Assembly: GCF_963682185.1 (NCBI RefSeq)
Contig: NZ_OY821667.1
Span: 3,919,501 to 3,983,500, forward strand
Direction of reading: 5' to 3'
Length of the DNA stretch: 64,000 nt
Origin: an uncultured Cohaesibacter sp.
Lineage (GTDB): Bacteria; Pseudomonadota; Alphaproteobacteria; Rhizobiales; Cohaesibacteraceae
This document shows positions 1-9,162 of the stretch, piece by piece (the stretch's first letter is position 1; each line of letters starts with the position of its first letter). The position numbers and the translations under genes were made by a program. Under the pieces are notes generated by a model. The model was given only the letters and a program-made list of their open reading frames with translations, was not told the DNA's origin and ran no database searches.

Positions 1-917
1 GTGTGGCTATGGCGGACGTGACCTTGAAGGTCGCCTATGAAAACAACCCTGGTGAGCCGATTGATTTGGTCTTTAAGAAATGGGCAAAAGACCTTGATGA
101 ACAGAGCGGTGGCACCATTAAGCTCGATCTGTATCCGAGCTCTCAGTTAGGGTCGCATCAGGACGTAACGGAACAGGCACTATTCGGCAGCAATATTGTG
201 ACCATCAGTGACGTTGGGTTCCTTGCTGATTTTATTCCTGATCTGAGCATCCTTTTTGGCCCCTATTTGTCAGATGATCCGGAAAAACTATTCGCAGTTT
301 ATGAAAGCGACTGGTTCAAGGAAAAGGAAAAAGAACTGGCAGATAAGGGTATTCACGTTGTGATGAAGAACTATCTGTACGGGGTTCGTCATCTGATTGC
401 CAATAAGCCGGTTAATACTCCTGATGATCTGCAGGGTATGAAAATTCGTACGCCAAACAATGACATGCAGATCAAGGCCATTGCTGCTATGGGGGGAACT
501 CCGACGCCAATGCCTCTTGGTGAAGCCTATACCGCCCTGACGCAGGGTATTGTGGATGGTGTCGAGAACCCGCTTGCGGTGATTGATGGGGCCAAGTTTC
601 AGGAAGCAGCGAAATATCTTTCCATGATCGGCTATTTGACCAACACATCTCTGATCATCGGTGGGGAAGCCTTCTTTAAGACACTCGATCCGAAGGATGT
701 TGAGCTTATTGAAAAGACGGCGTTTGATGCGGGCCTCTATTCTCAAGAGCTTGCTGCTAAAAATGATCAAGAACTGCTTGAGAAATTCAAAAAACAAGGC
801 GTAGAGGTAATCTATCCCGACACGAAGCCATTTAGGGAAAAATCCAAGGCTGTGTATAGCCAGTTCCCAGAGTGGAGCGATGGGCTTTACGAGAAAATTC
901 AGGAACAGTTGAAGTAG
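1..917 (+). CDS. dctP: TRAP transporter substrate-binding protein DctP (5' end outside window)
   Basis: Periplasmic solute receptor of a tripartite ATP-independent periplasmic (TRAP) transporter. It binds an organic acid and hands it to the QM membrane unit. About 304 residues are visible. The reading frame enters from the left edge, so the true start is missing. The first visible residues (VAMADVTLK) look like the end of a signal peptide with an AMA cleavage site, so nearly the whole mature protein is present. The family's ligand-binding arginine lies in the GMKIRTPNN segment, and GIVDGVENPL is the typical C-lobe motif. The dctQ and dctM genes follow at once, separated by a hairpin. The ligand is not readable; the neighbouring lactonase suggests a sugar acid. 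Family assignment is firm, ligand is inference. Confidence 0.93.
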   Translation, partial: VAMADVTLKVAYENNPGEPIDLVFKKWAKDLDEQSGGTIKLDLYPSSQLGSHQDVTEQALFGSNIVTISDVGFLADFIPDLSILFGPYLSDDPEKLFAVYESDWFKEKEKELADKGIHVVMKNYLYGVRHLIANKPVNTPDDLQGMKIRTPNNDMQIKAIAAMGGTPTPMPLGEAYTALTQGIVDGVENPLAVIDGAKFQEAAKYLSMIGYLTNTSLIIGGEAFFKTLDPKDVELIEKTAFDAGLYSQELAAKNDQELLEKFKKQGVEVIYPDTKPFREKSKAVYSQFPEWSDGLYEKIQEQLK

Positions 918-934
918 ATTCCATGCTTCACGAT

Positions 935-972
935 ACCCCACCGCTCTGAATGCTGAGGGGTGGGGTTTTTTG
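935..972 (+). terminator. Rho-independent-type hairpin between dctP and dctQ
   Basis: An imperfect 12-bp GC-rich stem (ACCCCACCGCTC against GAGGGGTGGGGT, one mismatch) with an 8-nt loop is followed by a run of six T. It sits 18 nt after the dctP stop and 30 nt before dctQ. In TRAP operons the receptor is needed in excess over the permease, so a partial terminator here would fit lower expression of dctQM. Confidence 0.8.
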
Positions 973-1002
973 TATCTTGCTTGACTTGCAGCGGAGCCCG
1001 TT

Positions 1003-1485
1003 ATGAATAACTTGCGTCGGCTTTTCACCATATTGCTGGGGTTGCCTTTGGCCTTTCTGGTTCTGGCAACGTCCTATTCTGTTTTTATGCGTTATTGGAT
1101 GGAGGACCCGATCCTGTGGATGGAAGAAACCTCTGGCTTGGCCATGATATGGGTGGTCATGATAGGGGCGATGTGCGCAGAAAAAGACAACGAAAATCTC
1201 TCGATTGCCTTCATCTGCGACTTGATGAGCGAAAAGGTTCGCTTTTATACCTCCATCGGGATGTCCGTCGTTTCGATTGGTCTGCTTCTCTATATTGCCT
1301 TCCTTGGGCTTAATCTGGCAGATCGGGTTGCTTTCAAACTGACCAGTGTTCTCAAACTCTCATGGTACTGGATTGATATCGCCGTTCCATTGGGAATGGT
1401 TGGCACTGCTCTGTTTGTTGCTGTGAACATGATCAAGACAATTCGTTCGCGAGATTGCAAGATGGGCAAGGAGGTTGTTTCATGA
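1003..1485 (+). CDS. dctQ: TRAP transporter small permease DctQ
   Basis: Small membrane subunit of the TRAP transporter, 160 residues with four predicted membrane helices (about residues 7-28, 43-60, 80-102 and 118-140). It contains the family's helix-2 region LWMEETSGLAMIWVVMIGA. It bridges the DctP receptor and the DctM channel subunit. The ATG at 1003 is preceded by a weak GGAG. The stop codon overlaps the dctM start as ATGA, indicating translational coupling. Part of the operon with the upstream dctP. Confidence 0.9.
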   Translation: MNNLRRLFTILLGLPLAFLVLATSYSVFMRYWMEDPILWMEETSGLAMIWVVMIGAMCAEKDNENLSIAFICDLMSEKVRFYTSIGMSVVSIGLLLYIAFLGLNLADRVAFKLTSVLKLSWYWIDIAVPLGMVGTALFVAVNMIKTIRSRDCKMGKEVVS

Positions 1486-2765
1486 CCTGGTTATGGATTG
1501 TACCCCTCATGTTGATCGCCTTCTCGCTCAACATGCGCCTATATCTTGGCATTATGCTAGCGGTGCTGTGCTATTTCACATTCTTTTCCTTTTCCCCGCC
1601 AGAGATTGCCATTCAGCGCTTTATTGCGCCTGCCCTTAACACCTCCTTGCTCGCCATTCCATTCTTCGTGATGCTTGGTACTTTGATGGCTCATTCGGGC
1701 GTCGCAGAACGCATCATCGATGTTGCTCTTCTTCTTGTCGGACGTGTCACGGGCGGCTTGGCTCTAACCAATATTCTTGTGTCCAGTTTGCTGGGCGGAC
1801 TCTCTGCTTCAAATTTGGCTGATAGCGCCATGCTGACCCGCATGATGGTGCCAGAAATGGAGCGCCACGGATATGATCGCGGCTTCTCTGCAGCAGTCAC
1901 AGCCGCAGGGTCACTGATTACGCCGATCATTCCTCCGGGAATTGCATTGATCATCTACGCCTTGATCGCAGATGTCTCTGTGGCAAACATGTTTATGGCT
2001 GGTGTCTTGCCTGGTGTTCTATGCGCTGCGATGCTGATGTTGACTGTGTATTTCGTCTCTGCCAAGCGTGGGTATCGGCCTCAGAATGTGCGTCGTCCTA
2101 CCAGAGCCGAGGCTGGAGTTACCCTGCTGCGATCATGGCCAGCGTTCGTCTTGATCCTAGTCATAATCGGCGGTATCCGGCTTGGTATCTTCACTCCGAC
2201 TGAGGCGGGTGCTGTTGCTGTTCTGGCAATTATCCTGATCGGTACGCTTCTGCATAGAACGATGACATTCGGCGATATATTGAATTCGCTCTACAATGCG
2301 GGAAAGTCGACGGCATCCGTCTTGCTGATTATCATGGCAAGTGGCGCACTTGCGTGGATTTTTTCTAACGAAAAAGCTGGCGTTGCCTTTGCTGAGTTCA
2401 TTACCAATATTACCGACAATAAATATCTGTTTCTTGTTGCTCTGAACATCGCATTACTATTCTTCGGAATGTTGATGGAAGGGACAGCGCTGATGATCAT
2501 TCTTGTTCCTTTGCTCAAACCGACACTGGCTGTGATGGGTATTGATCCGGTACATTTCGGGATTATTCTGATCCTTAACCTGTCAATCGGAACCCTAACG
2601 CCACCTGTCGGAACAGTCATGCTTGTTGTCTCTCAGTTGGCAAATGTGGACGTCATGCGCTTTACCAAAGCAGCAGTGCCTCTTTATATCGCCTTGTTTG
2701 TGGCGTTGGCGCTTGTGATTTTCATTCCCGGCATCTCTCTTTGGTTGCCTTACATGACGCATTAG
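1482..2765 (+). CDS. dctM: TRAP transporter large permease DctM
   Basis: Large permease, 427 residues from the ATG at 1482, with about twelve hydrophobic helices; it forms the Na+-coupled translocation path. Family motifs are visible: ANLADSAMLTRMMVPEM with GSLITPIIPPGIALIIYA in the first half and the mirrored FTPTEAGAVAV and LSIGTLTPPVGTVML in the second half. An upstream in-frame start at 1455 exists, but the ATG at 1482 overlaps the dctQ stop (ATGA) and gives the normal N-terminus MTWLWIVPL. Last gene of the first TRAP set; the lactonase gene starts 118 bp further on. Confidence 0.93.
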   Translation: MTWLWIVPLMLIAFSLNMRLYLGIMLAVLCYFTFFSFSPPEIAIQRFIAPALNTSLLAIPFFVMLGTLMAHSGVAERIIDVALLLVGRVTGGLALTNILVSSLLGGLSASNLADSAMLTRMMVPEMERHGYDRGFSAAVTAAGSLITPIIPPGIALIIYALIADVSVANMFMAGVLPGVLCAAMLMLTVYFVSAKRGYRPQNVRRPTRAEAGVTLLRSWPAFVLILVIIGGIRLGIFTPTEAGAVAVLAIILIGTLLHRTMTFGDILNSLYNAGKSTASVLLIIMASGALAWIFSNEKAGVAFAEFITNITDNKYLFLVALNIALLFFGMLMEGTALMIILVPLLKPTLAVMGIDPVHFGIILILNLSIGTLTPPVGTVMLVVSQLANVDVMRFTKAAVPLYIALFVALALVIFIPGISLWLPYMTH

Positions 2766-2883
2766 CTTTGGGGATAGGTGCCGATATCGGGTCAATTCAT
2801 AAGAGCACCTTGCATAATCTTGTGTGGGGCGCTCTTGTTCCGGTATGGATGATTAGAAAATATGAAGATTAGGAAGCTTGAAA

Positions 2884-3810
2884 ATGTGGACGTCTGCAGA
2901 CTATTACCCCGACCCGGCAATTGAAATTCTGGATGAGCGGTTCAATGATCTTTATGTCCAGCACGCATCTATAGAGCGGCTGCACACCGGTTTGCGGTGG
3001 GGCGAAGGGCCGGTATGGTTTGGAGATCATGGGGTCTTGTTGTTCAGCGATATTCCCAACGATCGCATTATGCGCTTTGAAGAATCAACCGGAACTGTGA
3101 GTGAATTTCGCAGAGGCCGCTTTACCAATGGCAATACACGTGATCGCATGGGGCGCCTGGTATCCTGTGAACACGGAACACGCTCCGTTACGCGAACAGA
3201 ATTTGATGGCACCATCACAACCATAGCGGATAGCTATCAGGGCAAACCTCTTAACTCGCCAAATGATGTGGTTGTCAAATCCGATGGATCCATTTGGTTC
3301 TCGGACCCTTGCTTTGGTATTGGTGACTATTATGAGGGGGTAAAGGCTGAGCCTGAGCTGCCTATGAATGTGTATCGCTTCGATCCAGATACCGGAGTTT
3401 TGCATTGCGTTGTCGAGGACTTTGTTAAACCCAATGGCCTGGCCTTTTCGGCAGATGAATCCAAGTTGTATCTGGTTGAAACGCGGGGCGGTATTCATGT
3501 GTTTGATGTCGTAGAAAACGGAGCCGCCCTTGCGAATGGTCACAAACTGATCGAAGCCGGAGACTTCGGGGCTCCAGATGGCATCAGACTAGATGTTCAA
3601 GGAAACATATGGGCTGGATGGGGTCTCGGTGTGGGCAACTTTGGTGTGCGCTGTTTCTCTCCCGAGGGGACCGCTCTTGGTCATATTCATTTGCCAGAAC
3701 GCTGTGCCAATATTTGCTTTGGCGGGCGAAATAGAACGCGCTTATTTATGGCTGCATCGCACTCTCTTTATTCGCTCTATGTCAAGGTTCCGGGGCAGCC
3801 CTATTTTTAG
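2884..3810 (+). CDS. SMP-30/gluconolactonase/LRE family lactonase
   Basis: Six-bladed beta-propeller enzyme of the senescence-marker-protein-30 family, 308 residues, probably cytoplasmic, hydrolysing a sugar lactone to the sugar acid. Metal and active-site positions of the family are visible: the Glu in WGEGPVWF, the Asn in LNSPNDVVV and the Asp in GAPDGIRLD. The ATG at 2884 has AGGAAG seven bases upstream; a TTG at 2878 lies too close to it. Located between two TRAP transporters on the same strand, it suggests the imported compounds are sugar acids or their lactones. The exact sugar (glucono-, xylono-, galactarolactone) cannot be told from sequence. Confidence 0.88.
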   Translation: MWTSADYYPDPAIEILDERFNDLYVQHASIERLHTGLRWGEGPVWFGDHGVLLFSDIPNDRIMRFEESTGTVSEFRRGRFTNGNTRDRMGRLVSCEHGTRSVTRTEFDGTITTIADSYQGKPLNSPNDVVVKSDGSIWFSDPCFGIGDYYEGVKAEPELPMNVYRFDPDTGVLHCVVEDFVKPNGLAFSADESKLYLVETRGGIHVFDVVENGAALANGHKLIEAGDFGAPDGIRLDVQGNIWAGWGLGVGNFGVRCFSPEGTALGHIHLPERCANICFGGRNRTRLFMAASHSLYSLYVKVPGQPYF

Positions 3811-4620
3811 GGCGCCCTAGGGAGTGTTTCTATCTATTTGAACGGACTTGGTGAGCGCGGTTTCTGCCGCGTTCTCTGATTGTGCTTTCATGCTTTGAAG
3901 GGAAAGCAATTGAGTTGTTCGCTGCTTATCAATAGCGAATTGTAAATTACAAATTTACACAATTGAAAATTTTTTGGCGAGCAAAAATATAAATGCACCT
4001 TATAATTGTTTTTCTGCTTGCGTTCTTGAGAATGCTCAAAGCGAGAAGTATTGTATTTATGTTTTAAAATCAGTAAGTTAAATTGATTTTATGCATTTAT
4101 TTCATTGATGGAAGGTGCGCGGTTTTTCAAATTTATAGATCTTCCAGCACCTAAAGAACTCACATTAGGCAAATTTTCCTCTTTTAATTTCAGTTATATT
4201 GGGCAGATTTTTGGGCCTTTTGTCCATGCTTTGAGTAATTATAATTGACAAATAAACAATTATTCCTCTATTTGTTATATTGTCTGAGGAAGTTGAGGGC
4301 AGGCTGGAGGATTTGGCGCCGACTTAGATGTGTCGGCATTCCATAATTTGATGTCTTTACCAAAGTGGAAGCTTGGTGAAGTACGGCTGCCTTTTCATTC
4401 TCTTTCGCTAAGTGATTGAATGTAAACTATTAAAATAGCCAAACTGTGAATGCAATAGCGAGATTTCTCTTTGGTGTTCAAAGAGAGATGATGGGGGCGG
4501 TGTGCCAAATTGGTTGCCTGCGCTTTTCGCATGATTTGTAAATTCGGTTTGCATCTCAAGCGGAGCAAGAGATGCTTAGGCAAAGAAGATAGCGAATTTC
4601 CATCGTGGAGGAATTAACAA
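3811..4620. other. 810-bp AT-rich intergenic region ahead of the second TRAP operon
   Basis: No convincing coding sequence is seen. An 8-bp stem hairpin (GAGCGCGG/CCGCGTTC, 3853-3874) just after the lactonase gene may end its transcript. From about 3900 to 4480 the DNA is markedly AT-rich and holds the candidate promoter and inverted repeat listed separately. A long untranslated leader (about 340 nt from that promoter) would precede dctP at 4621. Confidence 0.6.
4245..4275 (+). promoter_or_regulatory. Candidate promoter with overlapping inverted repeat
   Basis: A consensus -35 hexamer TTGACA (4245-4250) is followed after 17 bp by a weak -10 (CTATTT). The perfect inverted repeat ACAAATA (4248-4254) / TATTTGT (4269-4275) overlaps both, as an operator would. 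The GntR/FCD regulator encoded at 7832-8599 is the natural candidate ligand-responsive repressor, but its binding is an inference. Confidence 0.35.
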
Positions 4621-5625
4621 ATGAAACTGGAATTTTCCCGCAGAGCACTCTTGACCCGCGTCCTGCCAGCAACCGCAGCAACCGGATTGGCGCTGGCACG
4701 CCCCGGTATTTTGCGCGCTGCAGAGCCACTGCATCTAAAATTTGGCCACGTTGATAACGAACGCGCCGTGTTCCATGCTGCTGCGCTCAAATTCAAGGAA
4801 CAAATCGAGAGTCTGTCAAACGGCAGCATTGTAATCGACATCTTTCCGAACAGTCAGCTTGGAGGACTTCGTGAGCTGTTTGAAGGCCTTCAGATGGGTG
4901 TTATCGATTTCACCGCAACGGCTTCTTCGTTCGTATCCAACTTCGTGCCGGGCGTTTCCGTATACGATCTGCCTTGCCTGCTGGATGATTACGCTCATGC
5001 TCGCCGCACACTGGATGGTTCCGTTGGTGAAGAACTCAACGCATCCGTACAGAACAATGGTGTTGTTCCACTTGGATGGTGGGAAATTGGATTCCGGAAC
5101 CTTACGAGTAACAAAGACGTAAAGACTGTTGAAGACATCAAAGGTCTGCGTGTTCGCATCATGACCAGCAACATCTATCGAGACATGTTCCTCCAGCTCG
5201 GAGCAGATCCTGTTCCAATGGCATGGAGCGAACTGTTCACGGCTTTGCAGCAGAATGTCGTTGATGCTCAGGAGAACCCATATCCGCAGATTCTGGACAA
5301 CAACATGTTCGAAGTTCAGAAATATCTGATCGAGAGCGAGCACGCTTACTCGCCGGCGCTGTTCTCCATGTCCGCTATTTCTTGGGGGCGGCTCGACAAG
5401 TCCCAGCAGGATATCATCAAGGCTGCTGCCGAGGAGGCTACGGCTGTCGAGCGAGAAGCTACCGAAGAACGCGCAGCACTCAGCAAGACGTCTCTTGTTG
5501 AAGAGCATGGGATGGAGTTCCGCAAGCTGGACAAGGCAACCCTGCAGTCACTGCTGCGCCCGGTTTATGACAAATATCCTGACCTGGCCGAGTTGGTTAA
5601 GAAAGTTGATTCTTATCGCGCATAA
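4621..5625 (+). CDS. dctP: TRAP transporter substrate-binding protein DctP (second system)
   Basis: Periplasmic TRAP receptor, 334 residues, with a twin-arginine-type leader (FSRRALLTR followed by a hydrophobic stretch, cleavage near ILRAAEP), so it is probably exported folded by Tat. The family's ligand-binding Arg is in GLRVRIMTSN, with QQNVVDAQENPYPQI as the matching C-lobe motif. A strong ribosome site (GTGGAGGAAT) precedes the ATG at 4621. It heads the second P-Q-M set and is clearly not a recent copy of the first receptor: sequence and leader type differ. Ligand unknown. Confidence 0.93.
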   Translation: MKLEFSRRALLTRVLPATAATGLALARPGILRAAEPLHLKFGHVDNERAVFHAAALKFKEQIESLSNGSIVIDIFPNSQLGGLRELFEGLQMGVIDFTATASSFVSNFVPGVSVYDLPCLLDDYAHARRTLDGSVGEELNASVQNNGVVPLGWWEIGFRNLTSNKDVKTVEDIKGLRVRIMTSNIYRDMFLQLGADPVPMAWSELFTALQQNVVDAQENPYPQILDNNMFEVQKYLIESEHAYSPALFSMSAISWGRLDKSQQDIIKAAAEEATAVEREATEERAALSKTSLVEEHGMEFRKLDKATLQSLLRPVYDKYPDLAELVKKVDSYRA

Positions 5626-5641
5626 CTCCCGAAAGTGAATG

Positions 5642-5664
5642 GGGCCAGACGCCTCGTCTGGCCC
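5642..5664 (+). terminator. Perfect hairpin between dctP and dctQ (second system)
   Basis: A perfect 10-bp stem GGGCCAGACG/CGTCTGGCCC with a 3-nt loop begins 17 nt after the dctP stop. No immediate T-run follows, so it more likely blocks 3' exonucleases and stabilises the receptor mRNA than terminates. Its position also argues against the long in-frame N-terminal extension of dctQ that would read through it. Confidence 0.7.
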
Positions 5665-5727
5665 TCTGCTATTGGGCTGCTATTTTTCGCGCCTTGGGTC
5701 CTCCTGCTCCAAGTCAATGAGACAAAA

Positions 5728-6249
5728 ATGAAATCCTCCGCTGAAACAATCCAAAATTTTGGTTGTGTGCTGTATAAAATCCAGAAATACACCCTGATCA
5801 TTCTGTGTATCTTGGTTACAGCGATCAATATTTCGCAGATCATAGGTAGATATTTGTTCTTTTACAGTATTCCTTGGTCTGAACAGGTAAGCGTAATTCT
5901 GTTCGTATTCATTATCTTTTTAGGGCAGAGCCTCGCCACAATGAAGGATAATGAAATACGTATCGATGTATTCGTCGTTCCTGGCTATCGAGTGGGTGAC
6001 ATACTGCTCATTATTTCAGATATAATATGTCTGATCGTTCTGTTCTTCCTTTTCTTCAGTGCCACCGGTCTGGTCGGTAACGCTCTGCGCTTTCCTCAGG
6101 TCGTTTCTTCCATCAATCTTCCATATTATTTTGTTTTTTCTGTTATTCCTTTCGGGTTTTGCCTGATTTTTGTCACCCGCCTGCTCGTGCTCGTAAGGCG
6201 TATCCGTAGTCTTTCAGGCCGCAATGTAATGTCCAAAGGAAGTGAATAG
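5728..6249 (+). CDS. dctQ: TRAP transporter small permease DctQ (second system)
   Basis: Small TRAP permease, 173 residues from the ATG at 5728, with four predicted helices and the family-typical segment YSIPWSEQVSVILFVFIIFLG in the helix-2 region. An in-frame GTG at 5635 would add 31 residues encoded across the intergenic hairpin and is unlikely. The ribosome site for the chosen start is weak (TGAGA), consistent with lower expression than the receptor. It is followed after two bases by dctM. Confidence 0.88.
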   Translation: MKSSAETIQNFGCVLYKIQKYTLIILCILVTAINISQIIGRYLFFYSIPWSEQVSVILFVFIIFLGQSLATMKDNEIRIDVFVVPGYRVGDILLIISDIICLIVLFFLFFSATGLVGNALRFPQVVSSINLPYYFVFSVIPFGFCLIFVTRLLVLVRRIRSLSGRNVMSKGSE

Positions 6250-6251
6250 TT

Positions 6252-7529
6252 ATGAGCCCGACAGTAATTCTCTTCTCCACATTGGCGCTTTCATTGTTGA
6301 TTGGGGTTCCCTTCATTTGGTCAATGATGTTGTCCTGCCTGCTCGCAGTTCAGTTTATGGGGCATATCCCGCTTTCCTTCTTCGCCCAGAAAATGTTCAC
6401 GGGTGGTGAGAAATATATCTTCCTGGCCATCTTCTTCTTCCTGTTCGCCGGGTCGATCATGCAGCATGGGGGTATCTCGAGACGTTTGGTGAACTTTGCC
6501 AAAGCCTGGTTCGGACATATCAACGGCGGTCTTTCGATCGTTGTCCTTGTCGCCTGTATTTTCTTCGCTGCCCTGTGCGGATCGAACGTAGCAACAGTCG
6601 TGGCGATTGGGTCGATGCTTTACCCGTCTTTGGTGCAGGCTGGCTATCCCAAGGGATATGCGGCAGCACTCCCCGCAGTCGGCGGTACGCTTGGTATTGT
6701 TATACCGCCCAGCATTGTATTCGTTGTCTATGGCAGTGCTACCAATACCTCGATTTCCAAACTGCTGATTTCCGGTATCGGACCTGGCATTCTTGGCGGT
6801 TTGGCATTGTGCCTTTATGCCTATGGCTACGCCAAATATCACAAGATTCCCAGAAGCAACGAGTTCAATCTACGCGAGGCACTGATAGCGACCAAAGATG
6901 CTTTCTGGGCTTTGATGATGCCTGTGATTGTGCTCGGCGGTATCTATTCGGGGGTCTTCACCCCGACAGAATCTGCTGCCGCAGCTGTTTTCTATGGCTT
7001 GCTTGTCACTCTTGGATATGGCGATCTGCCAATCCGTGATTTTGGCAAGATCATGCTGTCCGCAGCGGAAGGAACGGCAAACATTCTGTTCCTGATTATG
7101 GCAGCAACCGCTTTTGGTTGGGTTCTGACCGCTAATGGTTTTCCTGTTGCGTTCAACTCATTCTTGGCCCAATTCATCCATGACAAGACGACATTCTTGC
7201 TAAGTCTAAATGTCATGCTTCTGCTTCTTGGAATGTTGATGGATACTGGTCCCATCATTCTGATCACTGCTCCCTTGATTTATCCGGTTGCGATGAAATT
7301 TGGGATCGATCCAATTCAATTGGGATGTATCGTGGTGTTTAACTTGTCTGTTGGGCAGGCGACACCTCCGTTCGGATTGTGTCTATTTGCCGCTTCGGGG
7401 GTGACCAAGCAGAGCGTTATGGCATTGGCGAAAAACTCTGCGCCATTCATCCTATTGCTTTATGTTTGCGTGCTTCTCACATCCTTCATTCCAGCTCTGT
7501 CTCTGGCTCTTGTGAATTGGATGTATTAG
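6252..7529 (+). CDS. dctM: TRAP transporter large permease DctM (second system)
   Basis: Large TRAP permease, 425 residues, about twelve helices. Paired motifs are visible in both halves: GSNVATVVAIGSMLYPSL and GGTLGIVIPPSIVFVVYG, then FTPTESAAAAVFYG and LSVGQATPPFGLCLF. It starts two bases after dctQ stops. With the Tat-exported DctP it forms a second Na+-driven organic-acid importer. The gene is followed by a strong hairpin that ends this transcript and by the convergent regulator gene. Confidence 0.93.
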   Translation: MSPTVILFSTLALSLLIGVPFIWSMMLSCLLAVQFMGHIPLSFFAQKMFTGGEKYIFLAIFFFLFAGSIMQHGGISRRLVNFAKAWFGHINGGLSIVVLVACIFFAALCGSNVATVVAIGSMLYPSLVQAGYPKGYAAALPAVGGTLGIVIPPSIVFVVYGSATNTSISKLLISGIGPGILGGLALCLYAYGYAKYHKIPRSNEFNLREALIATKDAFWALMMPVIVLGGIYSGVFTPTESAAAAVFYGLLVTLGYGDLPIRDFGKIMLSAAEGTANILFLIMAATAFGWVLTANGFPVAFNSFLAQFIHDKTTFLLSLNVMLLLLGMLMDTGPIILITAPLIYPVAMKFGIDPIQLGCIVVFNLSVGQATPPFGLCLFAASGVTKQSVMALAKNSAPFILLLYVCVLLTSFIPALSLALVNWMY

Positions 7530-7572
7530 GCGGGCGATTGCCGTCAGCACTGCATCTCGGTGGTGTATCGTT

Positions 7573-7608
7573 GTGGATGGGGCAGGACTTAAAGTCTGCC
7601 CCATCCAC
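7573..7608. terminator. Strong hairpin between convergent dctM and gntR-type gene
   Basis: A 36-nt near-perfect palindrome: outer stem GTGGATGGGGCA/TGCCCCATCCAC, 12 bp, with an inner GACTT/AAGTC stem. It lies 43 nt after the dctM stop, between convergent genes. There is no clean T-tract on either side, so termination could be Rho-assisted or the hairpin may protect the transcript's 3' end. Confidence 0.65.
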
Positions 7609-7831
7609 GGGCATACTGTTATCTCGGTTTTTGAAGCGTTGATGATATGAAACTTCTGGGCTGCATTCAGTTCTCTGCCACCAGAAAGGTAAAATGTCTA
7701 AGGTAAAAGGCGAGACTGGACGCAATGAAGGGACCTCATCGAAAAATCCCCCAAAAGACTGCTCGCAAACATGGTTTATGCCAAGTTGTTCAATCACGTT
7801 TTAAATAGCGGTAGCAAGGGGCAATTCAGAA

Positions 7832-8599
7832 TTAGGCCTGGTTCGCCCCATCGTCTGTTATTGACAGGTCAAGAAGTCGCCCTTCGAACAACCGGTCTCT
7901 GGAATGCTTGATATGTTGAAACATCAATTCCTTTGCCAGCTCAGGTTCTCTTCTCTTTATAGCATCGAATATGCCCAGATGCTCTTTGAAAACGCTTTCT
8001 AGACTGAAGACCGAATCGTCCAGAAGGGACTGACCATGCATGCGCATACCTGCGTGAATGTGGTCACGCAGTGCCCCCATGGATGCCTCAAAATAATGAT
8101 TATTGCAGGCTTTGGAAATAGCTACATGAAACGCATAGTCGGCATCTTCTTTGTGCACGTGATTGGTGGTTGCCGTTTCCATAAGACTGAGTGCAGACTG
8201 AATTTCTTGCAAAGATGAATCACTGCGTCGCATGCTTGCATTGTATGCGGCAATCGGCTCAAGCGACAGGCGGAATTCATAACAGCGTTGTATATCAGCG
8301 ATTGTTTCGATCTTGGAAAAACCGAGCGTTTGTTTCTGCCCAACTTTAACGAAACTTCCAGCCCCTTGACGAGAATAGATTAAGCCTTCTTCGCGCAGGC
8401 GATCGAGAGCTTCTCGTAGTACTGGGCGTGAAACACCAAATTCCTCGGTCATAACTGCTTCGGTAGGAAGCTTTTGGTTTTCAGTATATTCTCCGCTTGA
8501 AATTCTTGTATGTAATAAATTGTAAATGCGAGAGGATAGAGAATCGCGTGCCTTGCCTTTTCCTTTGAGTTCATCATTCTCTATGATTTGATCTTTCAT
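7832..8599 (-). CDS. GntR-family transcriptional regulator, FCD domain
   Basis: DNA-binding regulator of 255 residues. The winged helix-turn-helix is at about 20-85 (LPTEAVMTEEFGVSRPVLREALDRLREEGLIY), followed by an all-helical FCD ligand/metal domain at about 100-235 with FHVAISKACNNHYF, whose His is a usual metal ligand. FCD proteins usually sense sugar acids or other carboxylates and repress the adjacent uptake genes. It converges on the second TRAP operon and is the best candidate to control both TRAP sets and the lactonase. The start at 8599 is the natural ATG. Confidence 0.9.
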   Translation of the reverse strand: MKDQIIENDELKGKGKARDSLSSRIYNLLHTRISSGEYTENQKLPTEAVMTEEFGVSRPVLREALDRLREEGLIYSRQGAGSFVKVGQKQTLGFSKIETIADIQRCYEFRLSLEPIAAYNASMRRSDSSLQEIQSALSLMETATTNHVHKEDADYAFHVAISKACNNHYFEASMGALRDHIHAGMRMHGQSLLDDSVFSLESVFKEHLGIFDAIKRREPELAKELMFQHIKHSRDRLFEGRLLDLSITDDGANQA

Positions 8600-9162
8600 T
8601 AGTGTCGCCTTCAGTTACGTCCATTGGCCATGTGTTGCGACTTGGACGAGACTATTTGCCATCACTGTGTCTTTCTGGGGCGAAAAACTATCGGACAAAC
8701 GGAATTTTCTCGCTACTGAGTATTATGCGAAAACAGATGTAGCAAGCGAAAATGCCGATTTGGAAGTACGATTGTGAGGTCAGAGCTGTCAAATAGGCAC
8801 TTTTACCATAGAATTCAAATATTCGCTTTTGCGAGAACAGGTTTTTGCATAGGGCATCTGTATAATACCATTGACCTGATATATTGGATGCCTCTCTTCA
8901 ATCATCTTCTGGATATTGACATGGCGAGGTAGAGGTGGCTCGGGCATGTCCGTGATCAAAGAAAAAGGAACCAAGTTGGCTTAAAAATAAGGGAGACTTT
9001 GCGTTATCTGGTTATTGATATTATGCAGCGGCTTTGCGGTGAAGCACGCGTCTCGTTTCGAGTAATTGCTGTCGCCGGAGGGCTCGCTGGAGCAATGACC
9101 GTTCTGGCCGGGGTAGGGGCGTGGCGTTAACGTCTCTGAAGCAGGCAACGCGATGAGATCAG
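8600..9162. other. Intergenic region, no confident gene
   Basis: Upstream of the regulator gene. It should hold that gene's promoter, but no clear -35/-10 pair or operator was recognised. A 61-codon minus-strand frame (8974-8789) has a stretch faintly like the C-terminus of shikimate kinase (EERHPIYQ); this is too weak to call. Codon content and lack of start signals suggest non-coding or decayed DNA. Confidence 0.5.

Noticed and set aside
8789-8974. A 61-codon minus-strand frame with a shikimate-kinase-like stretch (EERHPIYQ)
   Set aside because: Only about eight residues are suggestive; no other kinase motif, so it is not callable even as a pseudogene.
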